64,000 nucleotides of DNA from a candidate division KSB1 bacterium (GCA_024655945.1 JANLFK010000010.1:62001-126000), one strand, 5' to 3'; shown: positions 1 to 10,923, numbered from the stretch's first letter. The notes: generated by a model not told the origin, from the letters alone. Numbers and translations: made by a program.

Positions 1-1435
<1,435 letters not shown>

Positions 1436-1479
1436 CTTCCTCTTCCGTTTGACCGCAATGGAATGATATCCCCAGGTGC

Positions 1480-3504
1480 TTAGAATTGCACTTTGAGCTT
1501 CCTGCTCCTCCCCTGCAGCGCGTCGATCTGGTCGCGCAGTTCGGCCGCCCGTTCGAATTCCAAGCGTCGGGCGGCTTCCATCATCTCCGCCTCCAGCTGC
1601 GCGATGAGTTGCTCGCGCTCCACGGGAGTCATCCGTCGCCAGCGCGCCGCCAGCGATTGCGTGCGCTCGGCAGCGCGCGCCCACTTGCTCCCTTTGGCGT
1701 CGGCCACGCGTGTGGCCCCGAGCACGTCTTCAACTGACTTGTAGATTGTCGTCGGGGTGATGCCGTGCTCTTCGTTGTACTGCTGCTGCATGAGGCGGCG
1801 ACGGTTTGTCTCCTCAATGGCCCGCTGCATGGAGGAAGTCATCTGGTCGGCGTAGAAGATGACTCTGCCGGCGGCGTTGCGCGCGGCCCTGCCCGCCACT
1901 TGAATGAGCGAGCGCTCAGAGCGCAGGAAGCCCTCCTTGTCGGCGTCCAGCACCGCGATGAGACTGACCTCCGGCAAATCCAGCCCCTCGCGCAGCAGGT
2001 TGATGCCCACCAGCACATCGAACTCTGCCAGGCGAAGGTCGCGCAGGATCTCCACCCGATCTAAAGCGTCGATCTCCGAATGCAAGTAGCGCACGCGAAT
2101 GTCCAGGCCAGCCAAGTAGTCGGTGAGGTCCTCGGCCATGCGCTTGGTCAGCGTGGTGACCAACGTGCGCTCGTTGCGCGCTACCCGCTCGCGAATCTCT
2201 TTGACCAAGTCGTCGATCTGCCCCTTGATGGGCTTGACCACGATCTCCGGGTCCACCAGCCCCGTGGGGCGGATAATCTGCTCGACCACCACCCCCTGGC
2301 ACTTTTCGAGTTCATACTCCGCAGGGGTGGCCGAAACGAACACCGCCTGGTTGAGAAGCGACTCGAACTCGTCAAAGCGCAGCGGGCGGTTGTCCAAAGC
2401 CGAGGGCAGACGGAATCCATACTCCACCAGGGTCTCCTTGCGCGATCGGTCCCCGTGGTACATGCCCTGGATCTGCGGAATGGTCACGTGCGACTCGTCG
2501 ATGAAAACGATAAAGTCCTTGGGGAAATAGTCCAAAAGGGTGTACGGCCGTTCGCCAGGCCCCCTGCCGGAGAGGTGGCGCGAATAGTTCTCGATGCCTG
2601 GACAGTAGCCCAGTTCCCGCAACATCTCCAAGTCATAACGGGTGCGCATTTCCAGGCGCTGTGCCTCCAAGAGCTTGTCGTGCGCCCGAAAGTACTCCAG
2701 CCGCTCCTGGAGCTCGGCCTCGATGCTTTTGATCGCCTGCTCCAACTTCGGGAAAGTGGTCACATAATGCTTGGCGGGATAAATAGCCGTGCGCTCCAGT
2801 TCCGCCTTGATTTCGCCCGTGAGCACATCCACGCCGTAGATGGCCTCGATTTCGTCGCCGAACATCTCGATGCGCAGCGCGTCTTCCTCGTAGGCGGGGA
2901 TGAGCTCCACCACGTCCCCTCGCACGCGAAAGGTGCCCCGACTGAAGGCGATATCGTTGCGTGTATAATGGATGTCCACCAGCCGAGAAAGGAGCTCGTC
3001 GCGGTCGATTCTTTGGCCGCGCTCCACAAAGACCAGCAACGCCTGCCAGTCCTCCGGACTCCCCAGGCCGTAGATACAGGAGACCGAGGCGACGATGATG
3101 ACATCGCGCCGGGACAGGAGCGAGCTGGTGGCTTTCAGGCGGAGGCGGTCGATCTCCTCGTTGATGGAGGTGTCCTTCTCGATGTAGGTGTCCGTCTGCG
3201 GCACGTAGGCTTCCGGCTGGTAGTAGTCGTAATAGCTGATGAAATACTCGACGGCGTCGTGCGGGAAGAAGCCCTTGAATTCGCCGTAGAGCTGGGCAGC
3301 CAGGGTCTTGTTGTGGGAGATGACCAGGGTGGGTCGATCCACGTTGGCGATGACGTGCGCCATGGTAAAAGTCTTGCCGCTGCCGGTGACCCCCAGCAGA
3401 GTCTGGAAGCGCTGGCCGCGCAGGATGCCCTCGGTCAGCTCGGCGATGGCCTTAGGCTGATCGCCCTTGGGTTCAAGGTCAGTCACTAATTCGAAGCGGC
3501 TCAT
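1480..3504 (-). CDS. uvrB: Excinuclease ABC subunit B (UvrB)
   Basis: Damage-verifying helicase-like subunit of nucleotide excision repair, working with UvrA and UvrC in the cytoplasm. The 674 residues match the usual length. Walker A GVTGSGKT lies at residues 38-45, the beta-hairpin region with [20 protein letters not shown] at about 90-110, the DESH box of motif II near the middle, and a UVR motif ([13 protein letters not shown]) near the C-terminus, which binds UvrC. An ATG six codons upstream is possible, but MSRFELV is preceded by GAGGGTGAG at good spacing and the predicted transcript begins only about 20 bases before it. Confidence 0.98.
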   Translation of the reverse strand: MSRFELVTDLEPKGDQPKAIAELTEGILRGQRFQTLLGVTGSGKTFTMAHVIANVDRPTLVISHNKTLAAQLYGEFKGFFPHDAVEYFISYYDYYQPEAYVPQTDTYIEKDTSINEEIDRLRLKATSSLLSRRDVIIVASVSCIYGLGSPEDWQALLVFVERGQRIDRDELLSRLVDIHYTRNDIAFSRGTFRVRGDVVELIPAYEEDALRIEMFGDEIEAIYGVDVLTGEIKAELERTAIYPAKHYVTTFPKLEQAIKSIEAELQERLEYFRAHDKLLEAQRLEMRTRYDLEMLRELGYCPGIENYSRHLSGRGPGERPYTLLDYFPKDFIVFIDESHVTIPQIQGMYHGDRSRKETLVEYGFRLPSALDNRPLRFDEFESLLNQAVFVSATPAEYELEKCQGVVVEQIIRPTGLVDPEIVVKPIKGQIDDLVKEIRERVARNERTLVTTLTKRMAEDLTDYLAGLDIRVRYLHSEIDALDRVEILRDLRLAEFDVLVGINLLREGLDLPEVSLIAVLDADKEGFLRSERSLIQVAGRAARNAAGRVIFYADQMTSSMQRAIEETNRRRLMQQQYNEEHGITPTTIYKSVEDVLGATRVADAKGSKWARAAERTQSLAARWRRMTPVEREQLIAQLEAEMMEAARRLEFERAAELRDQIDALQGRSRKLKVQF

Positions 3505-3533
3505 GGTCTCACCCTCTGTCATCTTTCCGGTTA

Positions 3534-3562
3534 AATATACCCTACTTCTGCCAAAATGTCAA
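3534..3562 (-). promoter_or_regulatory. Sigma-70 type promoter of uvrB-purD
   Basis: Read on the minus strand: TTGACA (3557-3562), a 17-bp spacer, then TATATT (3534-3539). Only one base of the -10 differs from consensus. Transcription would start near 3527, leaving a leader of about 20 bases that contains the ribosome site GAGGGTGAG. I see no LexA-like box. Confidence 0.8.
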
Positions 3563-3734
3563 GCCGAAAAAGGGGGATGCCGTGGAGCCAGCCGTCGCCC
3601 GTGCGGGGCGAAGGGGGCCAGTGGATTCGGCCTGAACTCCTCCAGACAATGGTAACAAAACGCCTGACAGTCGGTCATGGGTTTATTATATTGCCTGCCA
3701 CAGGTTATCGTACGTCGCCGCCGGGACGAGTACC

Positions 3735-4188
3735 ATGCAACCGTTGGCCCCACAAGCGCCCGGCTTGGCTGCTGGCAGCCGTGCAAGGCTCCTCGACGAA
3801 CTGCGTAGCGCCTCTTCGCCCCGCCACTACTCTCGCCGGACGGAGCAGGCACACAGAATGTGGGTCAAGCGGTTCAGCTTTTTCCACCACGTGCCTCATC
3901 CGGCGGAGATGGCGGAACCAGAGACCAACGCCTTTCGCACCCAATTGGCGGTCGACGAGAAGGTCAGCGCCTCGAGGCAGAACCAAGTTCTTTCGGCCCT
4001 CCTTTGCCACTCACTTGTTCGAAAGCGGTTGCGATGTCGGTACGGTGCAAGCACTTCTTGGTTATGGCCACATCAAGGTTACGATGGTCTATGCCCATGT
4101 GCTCAATCGTGGGCCGGGGGGTGTGCAGGTGCCCAGTGGCTGCAGTTTGGGACGATTGCAAATGGGCGTATTATGCCGATGGCTATGA
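3735..4188 (+). pseudogene. Remnant of an integron-type tyrosine recombinase (IntI-like)
   Basis: The first part (to about 4000) reads as the N-terminal DNA-binding domain of integron integrases: [17 protein letters not shown], then [18 protein letters not shown] and LSALL. It then jumps to another frame that encodes the C-terminal end of the same family: [25 protein letters not shown] and GVQVPSG. Intact integrases carry about 200 residues between these parts, including the first catalytic arginine and the region unique to IntI. Those are gone, though the nucleophilic tyrosine (in VYAHV) survives. The gene is therefore dead. The ATG at 3735 is one possible start. XerC/D-like relatives are an alternative, but the HVLNRG and GV-P ending favours the integron group. 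Confidence 0.75.
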
Positions 4189-4274
4189 AATGACATATGA
4201 AGCCCTAGAGGAAGAGGAAGCGATCTAGAGCAAAGGGGAATTGGACAAGGGATCCTAGAGTTTGTTATTGCTCC

Positions 4275-4916
4275 TCACGCGAATCTGTGCACGAATGTGG
4301 GCATCTTGAGGCCACCGAGACAGTGGAGCAACAGGGTAGAAAAGAACACTGGGGATCGATAGCCCCCTGCCCTCATGCTGATCGCCTTGGCACTGGCATT
4401 CATTGCCTCCACAAGGCCGTTGTCAATGGGAAGCTCAAAGTGAGCCAGCACCCCATCGCGATGCCTCCTGAGCAGGGAGGCGAACTCTTGCATCGGGCGG
4501 AGTTGGGACTCCATCTGACCCGGCACGCTGGCCAAAAGGGTCCTCTTTATGAGGTCATAAACCTGCGTGTGATAGACATGTCGCCTCCTGCGGCTGATCT
4601 CATCAATGCCGACGATGAAGGCCTCTGTCTTGTCACGGCAGGACAGGCCATAGGCTACCACGCGCCTGACTGCCGCATAGACCGCCTGCCAGGAGACGCC
4701 AAACAGATGGGCCACTCTGCCCATGGCCAGCAACCGTGCCCATTCGGCCAGCGCCAAATGAGCGGCTACGACAGCGAGCTCTCCCCTTGCTTCCACGGGA
4801 CAGACGGTCCCGCACCGGGTACATTCCCAATGTTGGCCGAGGACGAAATCAAGGTGAATGCTCAGACCCTTCCGGTCGTCAGTCGCGCTTGCGACAAGAT
4901 AATTCTTGATTGTCAA
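4275..4916 (-). pseudogene. ISL3-family transposase, internally deleted
   Basis: The frame is open for 213 residues but ISL3 transposases have about 400. It keeps an N-terminal zinc-ribbon start (CTRCGTVCPV), a helix-turn-helix-like stretch (VAHLFGVSWQAVYAAVRRVV), the catalytic-core entry GIDEISRRRRHVYHTQVYDL, and the family C-terminus RRHRDGVLAHFELPIDNGLV through HCLGGLKMPTFVHRFA. The middle of the core between HTQVYDL and the C-terminal part is missing, so the protein should be inactive although no stop interrupts it. Its 5' end faces a second, opposite fragment of the same family. Confidence 0.85.
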
Positions 4917-4981
4917 AGTCCAGTTTACTACTCTTCGGCTCCTCTCTAGAATTTGTGCAGCATATGCGTGAGGTAACTACT

Positions 4982-5056
4982 TGAAAGGCATGAGAGATAT
5001 TCGTAACTTTTGGGGCCTTTCACAGTACCCTGAGCTACGAAAAGGTCTCTCATGCC
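4982..5056. repeat. Nested inverted repeats between two head-to-head ISL3 remnants
   Basis: An exact 11-bp inverted repeat, GGCATGAGAGA at 4987-4997 and TCTCTCATGCC at 5046-5056, extends imperfectly inward to a shared TTCGTA. Inside it TGAAAGGC (4982-4989) faces GCCTTTCA (about 5016-5023). It lies between the 5' ends of two diverging transposase fragments, so the arms are likely old insertion-sequence ends or transposase-promoter flanks. I could not match them to a named element. Confidence 0.55.
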
Positions 5057-5081
5057 GATTGAAAAGCTGGTAAAGTAGACT

Positions 5082-5220
5082 TGGGGAATCAAGTATCATT
5101 TTGTCGCAAGCGTCACTGGTGACCTCAAGGCTCTGACCATACACATTGAGCTGACGCCCGGCCAGGATCGGGAAGGCTTCCGTTGCGGCAGCTGCCGGCC
5201 AGTGGTGGCTCACTCACCTC
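5082..5220 (+). pseudogene. Second ISL3-family transposase fragment (N-terminus)
   Basis: Translated from 5082, the segment reads WGIKYHFVASVTGDLKALTI, then HIELTPGQDREGFRCGSC. It aligns with the N-terminus of the opposite-strand copy (VASATDDRKGLSIH, then LGQHWECTRCG). The DNA also aligns: AAATAGACTT-like and CTTGTCGCAAGCG-like stretches recur in both. After the zinc-ribbon cysteines the similarity fades although the frame stays open to about 5390. This is a diverged remnant rather than a recent duplicate. Confidence 0.65.
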
Positions 5221-5712
5221 TAGACTCATGGCCTCACGAGGCGTGGCCAGCCCTCGTGAAACAACAAGGTCGAGCTGTCTACCCTGTGAACGGCCTTTCA
5301 TGCCCTGCAGTGCCTGCACAAGCCCCGAACAACCCTAACGACATCACCACTTTGTGGCTCGACCTCTGCCTTTCTCCTCCGTGGCGCTGAAGCGATTTTT
5401 CCTGGCAGAATGCATGGGGCTCAGTTTCCGTCTGCCTGGTCTACCTCCCTGCTCCGCGGGAGGCTCCCACTGGCCTGGAAGCGACCTACAACCTGATACC
5501 TCGAGAACCATGAGGCGTTACCTGGAACCTATCAATGGTGCCCGCCGAGGCAAGTGATTTCACCAACCTCCGGGAGTTTAGTCGACAAGGTTCTGCTGCT
5601 AATACGGCTTTACCCAACGCCTGCCAAAGTCGCAGATGTCCCCCACTCGCGCGTGCGGCCACACGACGGGAAGGCAGACAAAGCTCGCCCGACTCGGTCC
5701 CTGAGCGCCAAC
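5221..5712. other. No recognisable gene
   Basis: Neither strand gives a family match. Short open frames exist but none has a ribosome site or a domain. It sits between the transposase scar and the terminator of the secreted lamin-tail gene and is probably degraded sequence. Confidence 0.5.
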
Positions 5713-5747
5713 AAAAAGGCCGCAGGCGGTTTTGCCCGCGGCCTTTC
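5713..5747 (-). terminator. Rho-independent terminator of the lamin-tail / porin gene run
   Basis: On the minus strand AAAGGCCGC and its partner GCGGCCTTTTT form a GC-rich stem with a short loop, followed by a T run. It lies about 45 bases past the stop of the type IX-sorted lamin-tail gene. Confidence 0.8.
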
Positions 5748-5792
5748 TCGAAACAGGGGGCCGTAGCACCAAGGGCAGGAGGGTGCCCTTTG

Positions 5793-6950
5793 CTACTTGA
5801 GAAGCACCATGCGACGCGTCCCCGTAAAGTCCCCGGCCTGCAGCCTGTACAGGTACACGCCAGAAGGGAGATCACTCCCATCTACCACGATCCGGTGACT
5901 CCCGGCGGCCAAAGGTGCGTCGACAACCTCTTTGACCTTCTGCCCGATCACATTGAGGATGACCATGCTGACGTGCGTGTTGTGGGGCAAGTAGAGCTCC
6001 ACGTAGGTGGTCGGGTTGAAAGGATTGGGGTAGTTCTGGCTCAGATGATAGGTACCCAGTACGGCCGGCTGTTCAGCGACGCGCACCGGCGAGCCGTTGC
6101 TACTGCCCCGCGTGATGACCGACACCAGCTGCCAGGGCCCGCCATCAGGGACACGGCTGTACGATTGGGCGACGTCCATCGCGGGAAAGGCCACCGAGTC
6201 TATCACCACGCCGGCAGTGTCCTCAAGCCATACCCACTCACCGTTGCTTGACAAGCCAAAGTCGGCGGCGTCGCCAGTGTTGTCGGTGACGATGACAACG
6301 AACCCATTCGGCGGAAGCACCGTGCCTCCAGGGAAGAGTTTCTTCGGCTTGGTTCCTGCCTGGCCAGCGTTGTCGTAAATCTTGTAGCCGGAGATGTCCA
6401 CGGTGTCCAGAGACGCGTTGTAGACTTCGATCCAGTCCGGGTCAGAGGTGGTTCCGCGGGAGTAAATCTCGTTCATCCGCAGGACGCCGTTGAGCGAGCC
6501 GCGCGTGACGCGCTTCAGTATTCGCCACCCGCCACCGTCCGGGTACCTGCCGTACGATTCCGCGGTGGCCAGCGCAGGGAAGGCCACCGTGTCGATCACC
6601 GCACCGGTCGCGTCCTCCAGCCATACGGTCTCGCCACTGCTGGAAAGACCGAAAGCGCTCGCCGTGCCGTCCTCAGTGACCACCACGTACACGCCTAGGG
6701 GTTGGAGCACGGTGCCGGCCGGAAACTCCTTCTTCGGCTTGGTGCCCGCCTTGCCTCCGTTGTCGAAGATCTTGAAACCGGCGATATCGACCGGCTGCGT
6801 GCCGGCATTGTAGAGCTCAATCCAATCGGGATTCTCGTTGGTGCCACGAGAGTACACCTCGTTGAGGAGAATCGTCGATTGCGCGTAAAGAGCTCCTGCC
6901 AACAGCCATGCGGCAACCACGAGCGCCGCACCGTAGCTAAGCTTTTTCAT
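5793..6950 (-). CDS. Secreted protein with two lamin-tail domains and a type IX sorting domain
   Basis: The 385-residue protein has a signal peptide (MKKLSYGAALVVAAWLLAGA, cleavage after ALYAQ), two tandem lamin-tail (LTD) folds and a C-terminal sorting domain. Each LTD has NE(V/I)YSRGT, PDWIE(L/V)YN and the W-LED element. The tail holds LSQNYPNPFNPTT and ends SGVYLYRLQAGDFTGTRRMV, the Por secretion signal of T9SS substrates. It should be secreted or anchored on the cell surface. LTDs are immunoglobulin-like and often sit beside nucleases or phosphatases; no enzyme domain is present here. AAGGAGGCGGAC precedes the start. The two LTDs closely resemble the single LTD in the lipoprotein gene two places upstream. 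Confidence 0.88.
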   Translation of the reverse strand: MKKLSYGAALVVAAWLLAGALYAQSTILLNEVYSRGTNENPDWIELYNAGTQPVDIAGFKIFDNGGKAGTKPKKEFPAGTVLQPLGVYVVVTEDGTASAFGLSSSGETVWLEDATGAVIDTVAFPALATAESYGRYPDGGGWRILKRVTRGSLNGVLRMNEIYSRGTTSDPDWIEVYNASLDTVDISGYKIYDNAGQAGTKPKKLFPGGTVLPPNGFVVIVTDNTGDAADFGLSSNGEWVWLEDTAGVVIDSVAFPAMDVAQSYSRVPDGGPWQLVSVITRGSSNGSPVRVAEQPAVLGTYHLSQNYPNPFNPTTYVELYLPHNTHVSMVILNVIGQKVKEVVDAPLAAGSHRIVVDGSDLPSGVYLYRLQAGDFTGTRRMVLLK

Positions 6951-6984
6951 GTCCGCCTCCTTTGCATTACACTTTTTCTGTGAG

Positions 6985-7016
6985 CCAACTCCGCGCTGCA
7001 GCGTGCACGGAGCTGG
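6985..7016. other. Hairpin between the SdiA-regulated and lamin-tail genes
   Basis: CCAACTCCGCGC pairs with GCACGGAGCTGG apart from one mismatch and one G-U pair, around an 8-base loop. No T run follows on the minus strand, so it is a weak terminator at best and more likely a processing or attenuation hairpin within the leftward transcript. Confidence 0.4.
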
Positions 7017-7022
7017 GGCATC

Positions 7023-7847
7023 TTACGGCTTGTCAAAGACATAAAGCTTTGACTCGCCGTCCTGCACCACGTACAGGGTGCGCCCAACAACAGCGATCCC
7101 CTCCCCTTTGGAAAACGGTATGAACCACTCCCCCAGCAGCACGCCGTCCCGGCTGAACTTGCCGATTTTGAGCGACTCGTCGCTGATGATCCATAGGCAG
7201 TCTTCTGCCTCGTCGTAACAGACATCCGAAAGGTCGGCAAATGCCGTGATTTCGACGCGTGCCATTTCGGCCGGCCCGCGATACTGGAGCAGCATACGCG
7301 GGTCCTTTTCGTTCACCACGTACAGGTTGCCTGACTTGTCCAGAGTCACCCCTTCCAGAGCGTGATTCTCCGCAGTGGCCACGCGTACGGACAAGGAAAA
7401 CAGTTCCGTTCCGTCCCAGCGCACGGCGGTAAGGAGCTGGGGGCACTCCTGAACAACATAGACCGTATCGCCATCGGCGGCGACTGCCACTCCCTCGAGG
7501 TCCACGCAGGTGGTCGGTATGCTTCTGATGACCCTGCCCGTGAGGTCTATTTCAAAGACCTCCGGCCGGTCATCGGATACCACTAGCAGCGAATTACTCA
7601 CCTTGCGGTAACAGATGCCGGAGGCCTCCGCAATCGCCGGAGTGATGAAGTAGGTCGCCACCGGTTGCAACGTCGGCAGCTCAGCCTGCGGGAGCCCAAT
7701 GGGTGCTTTGCGCGTGCACCCACCGAGCACCACGCCCGCGAGGAGCACCTGGACTGCAAGCCTCTTTGCCAACGCACCGGCTGACTGTAGAAAGCTCAAT
7801 GCCGCCTCTCCGTCGCCAGTGGCCCTCCCTCGGCAGGATGCCGTCAC
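7023..7847 (-). CDS. SdiA-regulated (YjiK-type) beta-propeller lipoprotein
   Basis: A 274-residue protein with a lipoprotein-like leader (LLAGVVLGGC) and repeated propeller strands: EASGICYRKVSNSLLVVSDD, VDLEGVAVAADGDTVYVV, ALEGVTLDKSGNLYVVNEK and KGEGIAVVGRTLYVV. This matches the SdiA-regulated family, related to the esterase-like propellers near phytases. It should sit on the periplasmic side of the envelope. The GTG start overlaps the upstream stop (GTGA), giving translational coupling, but it leaves about 30 residues before the hydrophobic leader; a TTG start nearer LAKRLAV is possible. Function is unknown; the location invites a phosphate-related guess. Confidence 0.75.
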   Translation of the reverse strand: MTASCRGRATGDGEAALSFLQSAGALAKRLAVQVLLAGVVLGGCTRKAPIGLPQAELPTLQPVATYFITPAIAEASGICYRKVSNSLLVVSDDRPEVFEIDLTGRVIRSIPTTCVDLEGVAVAADGDTVYVVQECPQLLTAVRWDGTELFSLSVRVATAENHALEGVTLDKSGNLYVVNEKDPRMLLQYRGPAEMARVEITAFADLSDVCYDEAEDCLWIISDESLKIGKFSRDGVLLGEWFIPFSKGEGIAVVGRTLYVVQDGESKLYVFDKP

Positions 7848-8359
7848 GGCTGGTTTGGCCCGCCGCGGGTAATCGTGGCAAGCTGCCAGTTAGGACCGCC
7901 ATCGGGTATCCGCGAGTACGACTGTGTGACGTCCATGGCTGGGAAGGCGACGTGGTCGACAACGGTGCCGGTGCTGTCCTCCAGCCACACTTCCTCACCG
8001 GCGCTGGACAGGCCAAAGTCCGAAGGATCGCCTGTGTTGTCGGTCACGACCACATAGAAACCACCAGCCGGAACGGTGACACCTTGGGGAATGGTCTTCT
8101 TGGGCTTGGCGCCGCCCTTTCCCCCGCTGTCGTAGATGCGGTACCCGCTGATATTCACCGCCGAGTCGAAGGGATTGAAAAGCTCAATCCAATCTGGGGC
8201 ATCGGCGGTGCCACGGGAGTAGATTTCGTTCATCACCACATAGGTGGCCTCTGGCGGGGGAGGCTCGGGGCCTTGAATGGGCGGGGCCTCGCGCGAGCAG
8301 GCCAGAATGAGCAGGCCGGCCACGATCCCCACACTGATCGCTTTCATCTTTCTCAGCAT
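7844..8359 (-). CDS. Lamin-tail domain lipoprotein
   Basis: A 171-residue protein with a lipobox (LLILACSRE), a proline-rich linker and one lamin-tail domain: MNEIYSRGTADAPDWIELFN, then SGYRIYDSGGKGGAKPKK, DFGLSSAGEEVWLED and SYSRIPDGG. It is nearly a single-domain copy of the second LTD of the type IX-secreted protein downstream, so duplication is likely. AGGAGGG lies at good distance from the first ATG; a second ATG four codons in is possible. The stop overlaps the start of the SdiA-regulated gene. It is probably anchored in the outer membrane, after the porin gene in the same transcript. Confidence 0.82.
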   Translation of the reverse strand: MLRKMKAISVGIVAGLLILACSREAPPIQGPEPPPPEATYVVMNEIYSRGTADAPDWIELFNPFDSAVNISGYRIYDSGGKGGAKPKKTIPQGVTVPAGGFYVVVTDNTGDPSDFGLSSAGEEVWLEDSTGTVVDHVAFPAMDVTQSYSRIPDGGPNWQLATITRGGPNQP

Positions 8360-8376
8360 CGCGCACCCTCCTTTGC

Positions 8377-9627
8377 TTAGAACGCGGCCTGAACGCGGAA
8401 CTGAATGAACCAGTGGTCGTCGTCGCCCAGCATATTGCCTTTGCGCGTGGCGTACTGGTCCAAGTCGACCGCGGAGTAGTTGAACTGCAGCTTAATGTTT
8501 CTGTTTGGGTAGTAGTTGACGCCCAGCATCAACTGCTTGGAATAGCCGCCGTGGATGCCTGCTCCCAGGTCGTTCAGGTCAAGGAAGCTGGCGCGGGCCG
8601 CCAGTTCCAACGCTCCCCACGAGTGCTTCGGCATCTCCACCGGGCCGGGTTCACCTTCGTCGATGTAGTAGTCGCGCGTCTCGCCGGTGACCATCCAGGT
8701 GAGGAAGGCGTAGCCGCCTTTCATGTCCACGCGCGGCTTGTTGTACCAGCGCTCCACCGAGGTCCACATCGCCTCAGACTGCAGGAAAAGCGGCCCGTAG
8801 ATGCCAAGCAGTTCCACGCCGGAGCGCAGGTAGTAGTTCACGTCGCGAAGGTCACCGGTGTGCAGAAGTTTGGGGTCGGACACGTAGGTCTCGTGCCGCG
8901 CCTTGATCTCGATGGTGTTCTCCGGCAGGTCAGCCACCGCATCTGGGATCTTGTAGGCGAAGGCGCCTCCGATGTGCAGATTCTTTCCGTGCTGATTGAT
9001 GGGAGCCAAAGTGAGGCGCACGTTGGTGGAGTAGCCCTCGTCGCGCGTCCCTTTATCGATGCGCGTGCCGGCCTCGTGTCCCATGATCGCACCGGTCAAC
9101 TGCCCGTACTTGGTCCAGTACCGTGCTGCGGCTCCCATTCTCCTGCCAAGGGGAAAGGCATTGGAGACCGAGGAACGCTCCAAAAAGGTCAGCAGCAGCG
9201 AACTGGTGAGCCTCTCAAGCCCAAAAGGCTCCTTGAAATTCCCCACCTGGAGAGAGAGATGAGTGCCTGGCACGCGGTACTTGAGCCACATGTCGCGCAG
9301 GTCGAGGACCGCCTCGGCAAAGTCGACGTCTAACTCAGTCTCCCAGTCCTTCCAGAGCACCGTCTTCATGGCGAAGGTGAGCCTGCGGAAAACGGTGCCA
9401 TCGCTCATGGGGTTCTTGCTGTTGAAGTAAAAGGCCGCGTCCATTTGCAGCCGTGCGTCGAACCACCAGCGGAAGGAACCGTCCGCGGTCTGGAACACCA
9501 TCCTGCCATTCCTGGCCTCTGCGCCCAGGGGTACCGAGTAGTCGCCTCCCGGAATCCTGGAGGCCTGGCCGAAGACGAGCGCGGTACCCAGCAGCAGCAA
9601 CACGACAACGGCGAATCGCTGTTTCAT
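8377..9627 (-). CDS. Outer-membrane porin of the OprP/OprO (phosphate-selective) family
   Basis: The 416-residue protein has a signal peptide ending ALVFGQA and a beta-barrel pattern of alternating aromatic strands, ending in phenylalanine (FRVQAAF), the usual barrel closing signal. Family marks are RRLTFAMKTVLWKDWETELD, DMWLKYR, QVGNFKEPFGLERLTS and MGVN-like strands near the end. Members form anion-selective pores, best known for phosphate or polyphosphate uptake. The ATG has GGAGGG seven bases upstream; the longer frame to 9762 has no signal peptide. It lies 246 bp downstream of a PiT phosphate transporter on the same strand, which fits phosphate uptake. Selectivity is inferred. Confidence 0.85.
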   Translation of the reverse strand: MKQRFAVVVLLLLGTALVFGQASRIPGGDYSVPLGAEARNGRMVFQTADGSFRWWFDARLQMDAAFYFNSKNPMSDGTVFRRLTFAMKTVLWKDWETELDVDFAEAVLDLRDMWLKYRVPGTHLSLQVGNFKEPFGLERLTSSLLLTFLERSSVSNAFPLGRRMGAAARYWTKYGQLTGAIMGHEAGTRIDKGTRDEGYSTNVRLTLAPINQHGKNLHIGGAFAYKIPDAVADLPENTIEIKARHETYVSDPKLLHTGDLRDVNYYLRSGVELLGIYGPLFLQSEAMWTSVERWYNKPRVDMKGGYAFLTWMVTGETRDYYIDEGEPGPVEMPKHSWGALELAARASFLDLNDLGAGIHGGYSKQLMLGVNYYPNRNIKLQFNYSAVDLDQYATRKGNMLGDDDHWFIQFRVQAAF

Positions 9628-9873
9628 GACATAGCCCTCCCAATTAGTCCAAAAGCCTCCTACTGCACTCGTCAACCCTCCCTCCCCCCACGCCGAACAT
9701 TTCCGCCACTTTCTCCACAGGGGCTGCCCTTCTCTGGAGCACGACCCCCCCACCCTTGGCACCAGGGCACAGGCCAGGCGAACCCTCCTGCGGCGGGACC
9801 GCCTTTGCCCGGGCCTGCCCCCTCCGCTCTCCGGCGGAGAACCTGTTCGCCTCCCGAATTGCCCCGGCCCCGG

Positions 9874-10923
9874 CTACCGCACCACCGGTTGCTGGAAGAC
9901 ATTCTGCACGAAAAACAGGGCAACGAAACTCAACAGGGCCGCAACCACCGGCGTGAGCACCCAGCCGACCACGATCTTGCCCAGGTACCGATAGTTGACC
10001 GTACGACTGCTCTTGAGCAGCCCCAACCCGCAGATAGCCCCGACAATCGCTTGGGAGCTGGATACCGGGACCAGTGGCAGTGACGGCAGCCCCACACTGG
10101 TCAAGAGCGTCTTCAGCCCCTTTGAAGCAAAGACCAAAAGCACCAGCGAATGCGCAAGCACCGCGATCATGGCCAGAATGGGCGTCAGCTTCACGATCTC
10201 GTTGCCCACCGCCGTCATCATGCGAAACGAGTAGCTGCAGATGCCGAACGAAATCGCCAGGCTCCCCAGCAGAAAGAGCTGCTGTGCGCCACTGATGTGT
10301 AAAGACCCCGCAATGCCGATGTCGGTGAACGGGGAAGCACGGACAAAGACCCCCACGACATTGGCAATGTTGTTCGCCCCTAAACTGTACGCGCCAAAGG
10401 CCCCCACTATGATGAGCCCCGCTCTTGTGTAGGCATCAAGGCGCAACAGATGAATATGGGCCCTGTTGAGCACCCTCTTGAAAAGCAAGTACAGCACCAC
10501 GGCGAATGCACCCGCCAAAACGGGCGATAACACCCAGGTGGCGACGATCTTGGTGAGCACCGCAGGATCGGTGCGCGAATGGGTGAACATGTTCCACCCT
10601 AAGATGGCCCCGACGATGGCCTGCGTCGTGGACACGGGCAAGGTCGCCTTGGTCATCCAGAAAACGGTTAGGCCGGCGACCAGGGCCAAGGTGAAAGAAG
10701 CAGCCGGTGCGCTGACGGCCCCGAGCGCCACCAACGTCTCCGTGGTGCCTGCCCCACTAAGTACCGCCCCGAGCAGGACGAAGGCGCTGGAGATAACAGC
10801 GGCCGTCTTGAAACGCACCATCCTTGCGCCCACTGCCGTCCCGAAGACATTGGCAGCATCGTTGGCCCCAAGCGACCAACCCAAGAAGAGCCCACTTAGC
10901 AGGTAGAACCAGAACATGCGCAC
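9874..10923 (-). CDS. pit: PiT-family inorganic phosphate transporter
   Basis: A 349-residue inner-membrane protein with about ten membrane segments. The two PiT signatures are present: GANDAANVFGTAVGA near residue 19 and GANNIANVVGVF near the middle, each followed by a TLPVSTTQAIVGA or VPVSSSQAIVGA motif. Members move phosphate, often as a metal-phosphate complex, with protons or sodium. The start is GTG, or ATG two codons later. It follows the DUF47 gene by four bases, the classic PiT accessory pair. Confidence 0.93.
   Translation of the reverse strand: MRMFWFYLLSGLFLGWSLGANDAANVFGTAVGARMVRFKTAAVISSAFVLLGAVLSGAGTTETLVALGAVSAPAASFTLALVAGLTVFWMTKATLPVSTTQAIVGAILGWNMFTHSRTDPAVLTKIVATWVLSPVLAGAFAVVLYLLFKRVLNRAHIHLLRLDAYTRAGLIIVGAFGAYSLGANNIANVVGVFVRASPFTDIGIAGSLHISGAQQLFLLGSLAISFGICSYSFRMMTAVGNEIVKLTPILAMIAVLAHSLVLLVFASKGLKTLLTSVGLPSLPLVPVSSSQAIVGAICGLGLLKSSRTVNYRYLGKIVVGWVLTPVVAALLSFVALFFVQNVFQQPVVR

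Noticed and set aside
2080-3489. Long open frame opposite uvrB
   Set aside because: It mirrors the codon pattern of uvrB in GC-rich DNA and has no domain or ribosome site.
3556-5712. attC recombination sites or gene cassettes next to the dead integrase
   Set aside because: I found no paired R'/R'' core sites with the right fold; the sequence around holds transposase remnants instead.
9628-9762. Upstream extension of the porin to a start at 9762
   Set aside because: The extension has no signal peptide and would hide the clear one that begins at 9627 behind a strong ribosome site.
9628-9873. Sigma-54 promoter before the porin gene
   Set aside because: Only the bare GG and GC spacing can be found near 9662; the flanking bases do not match.
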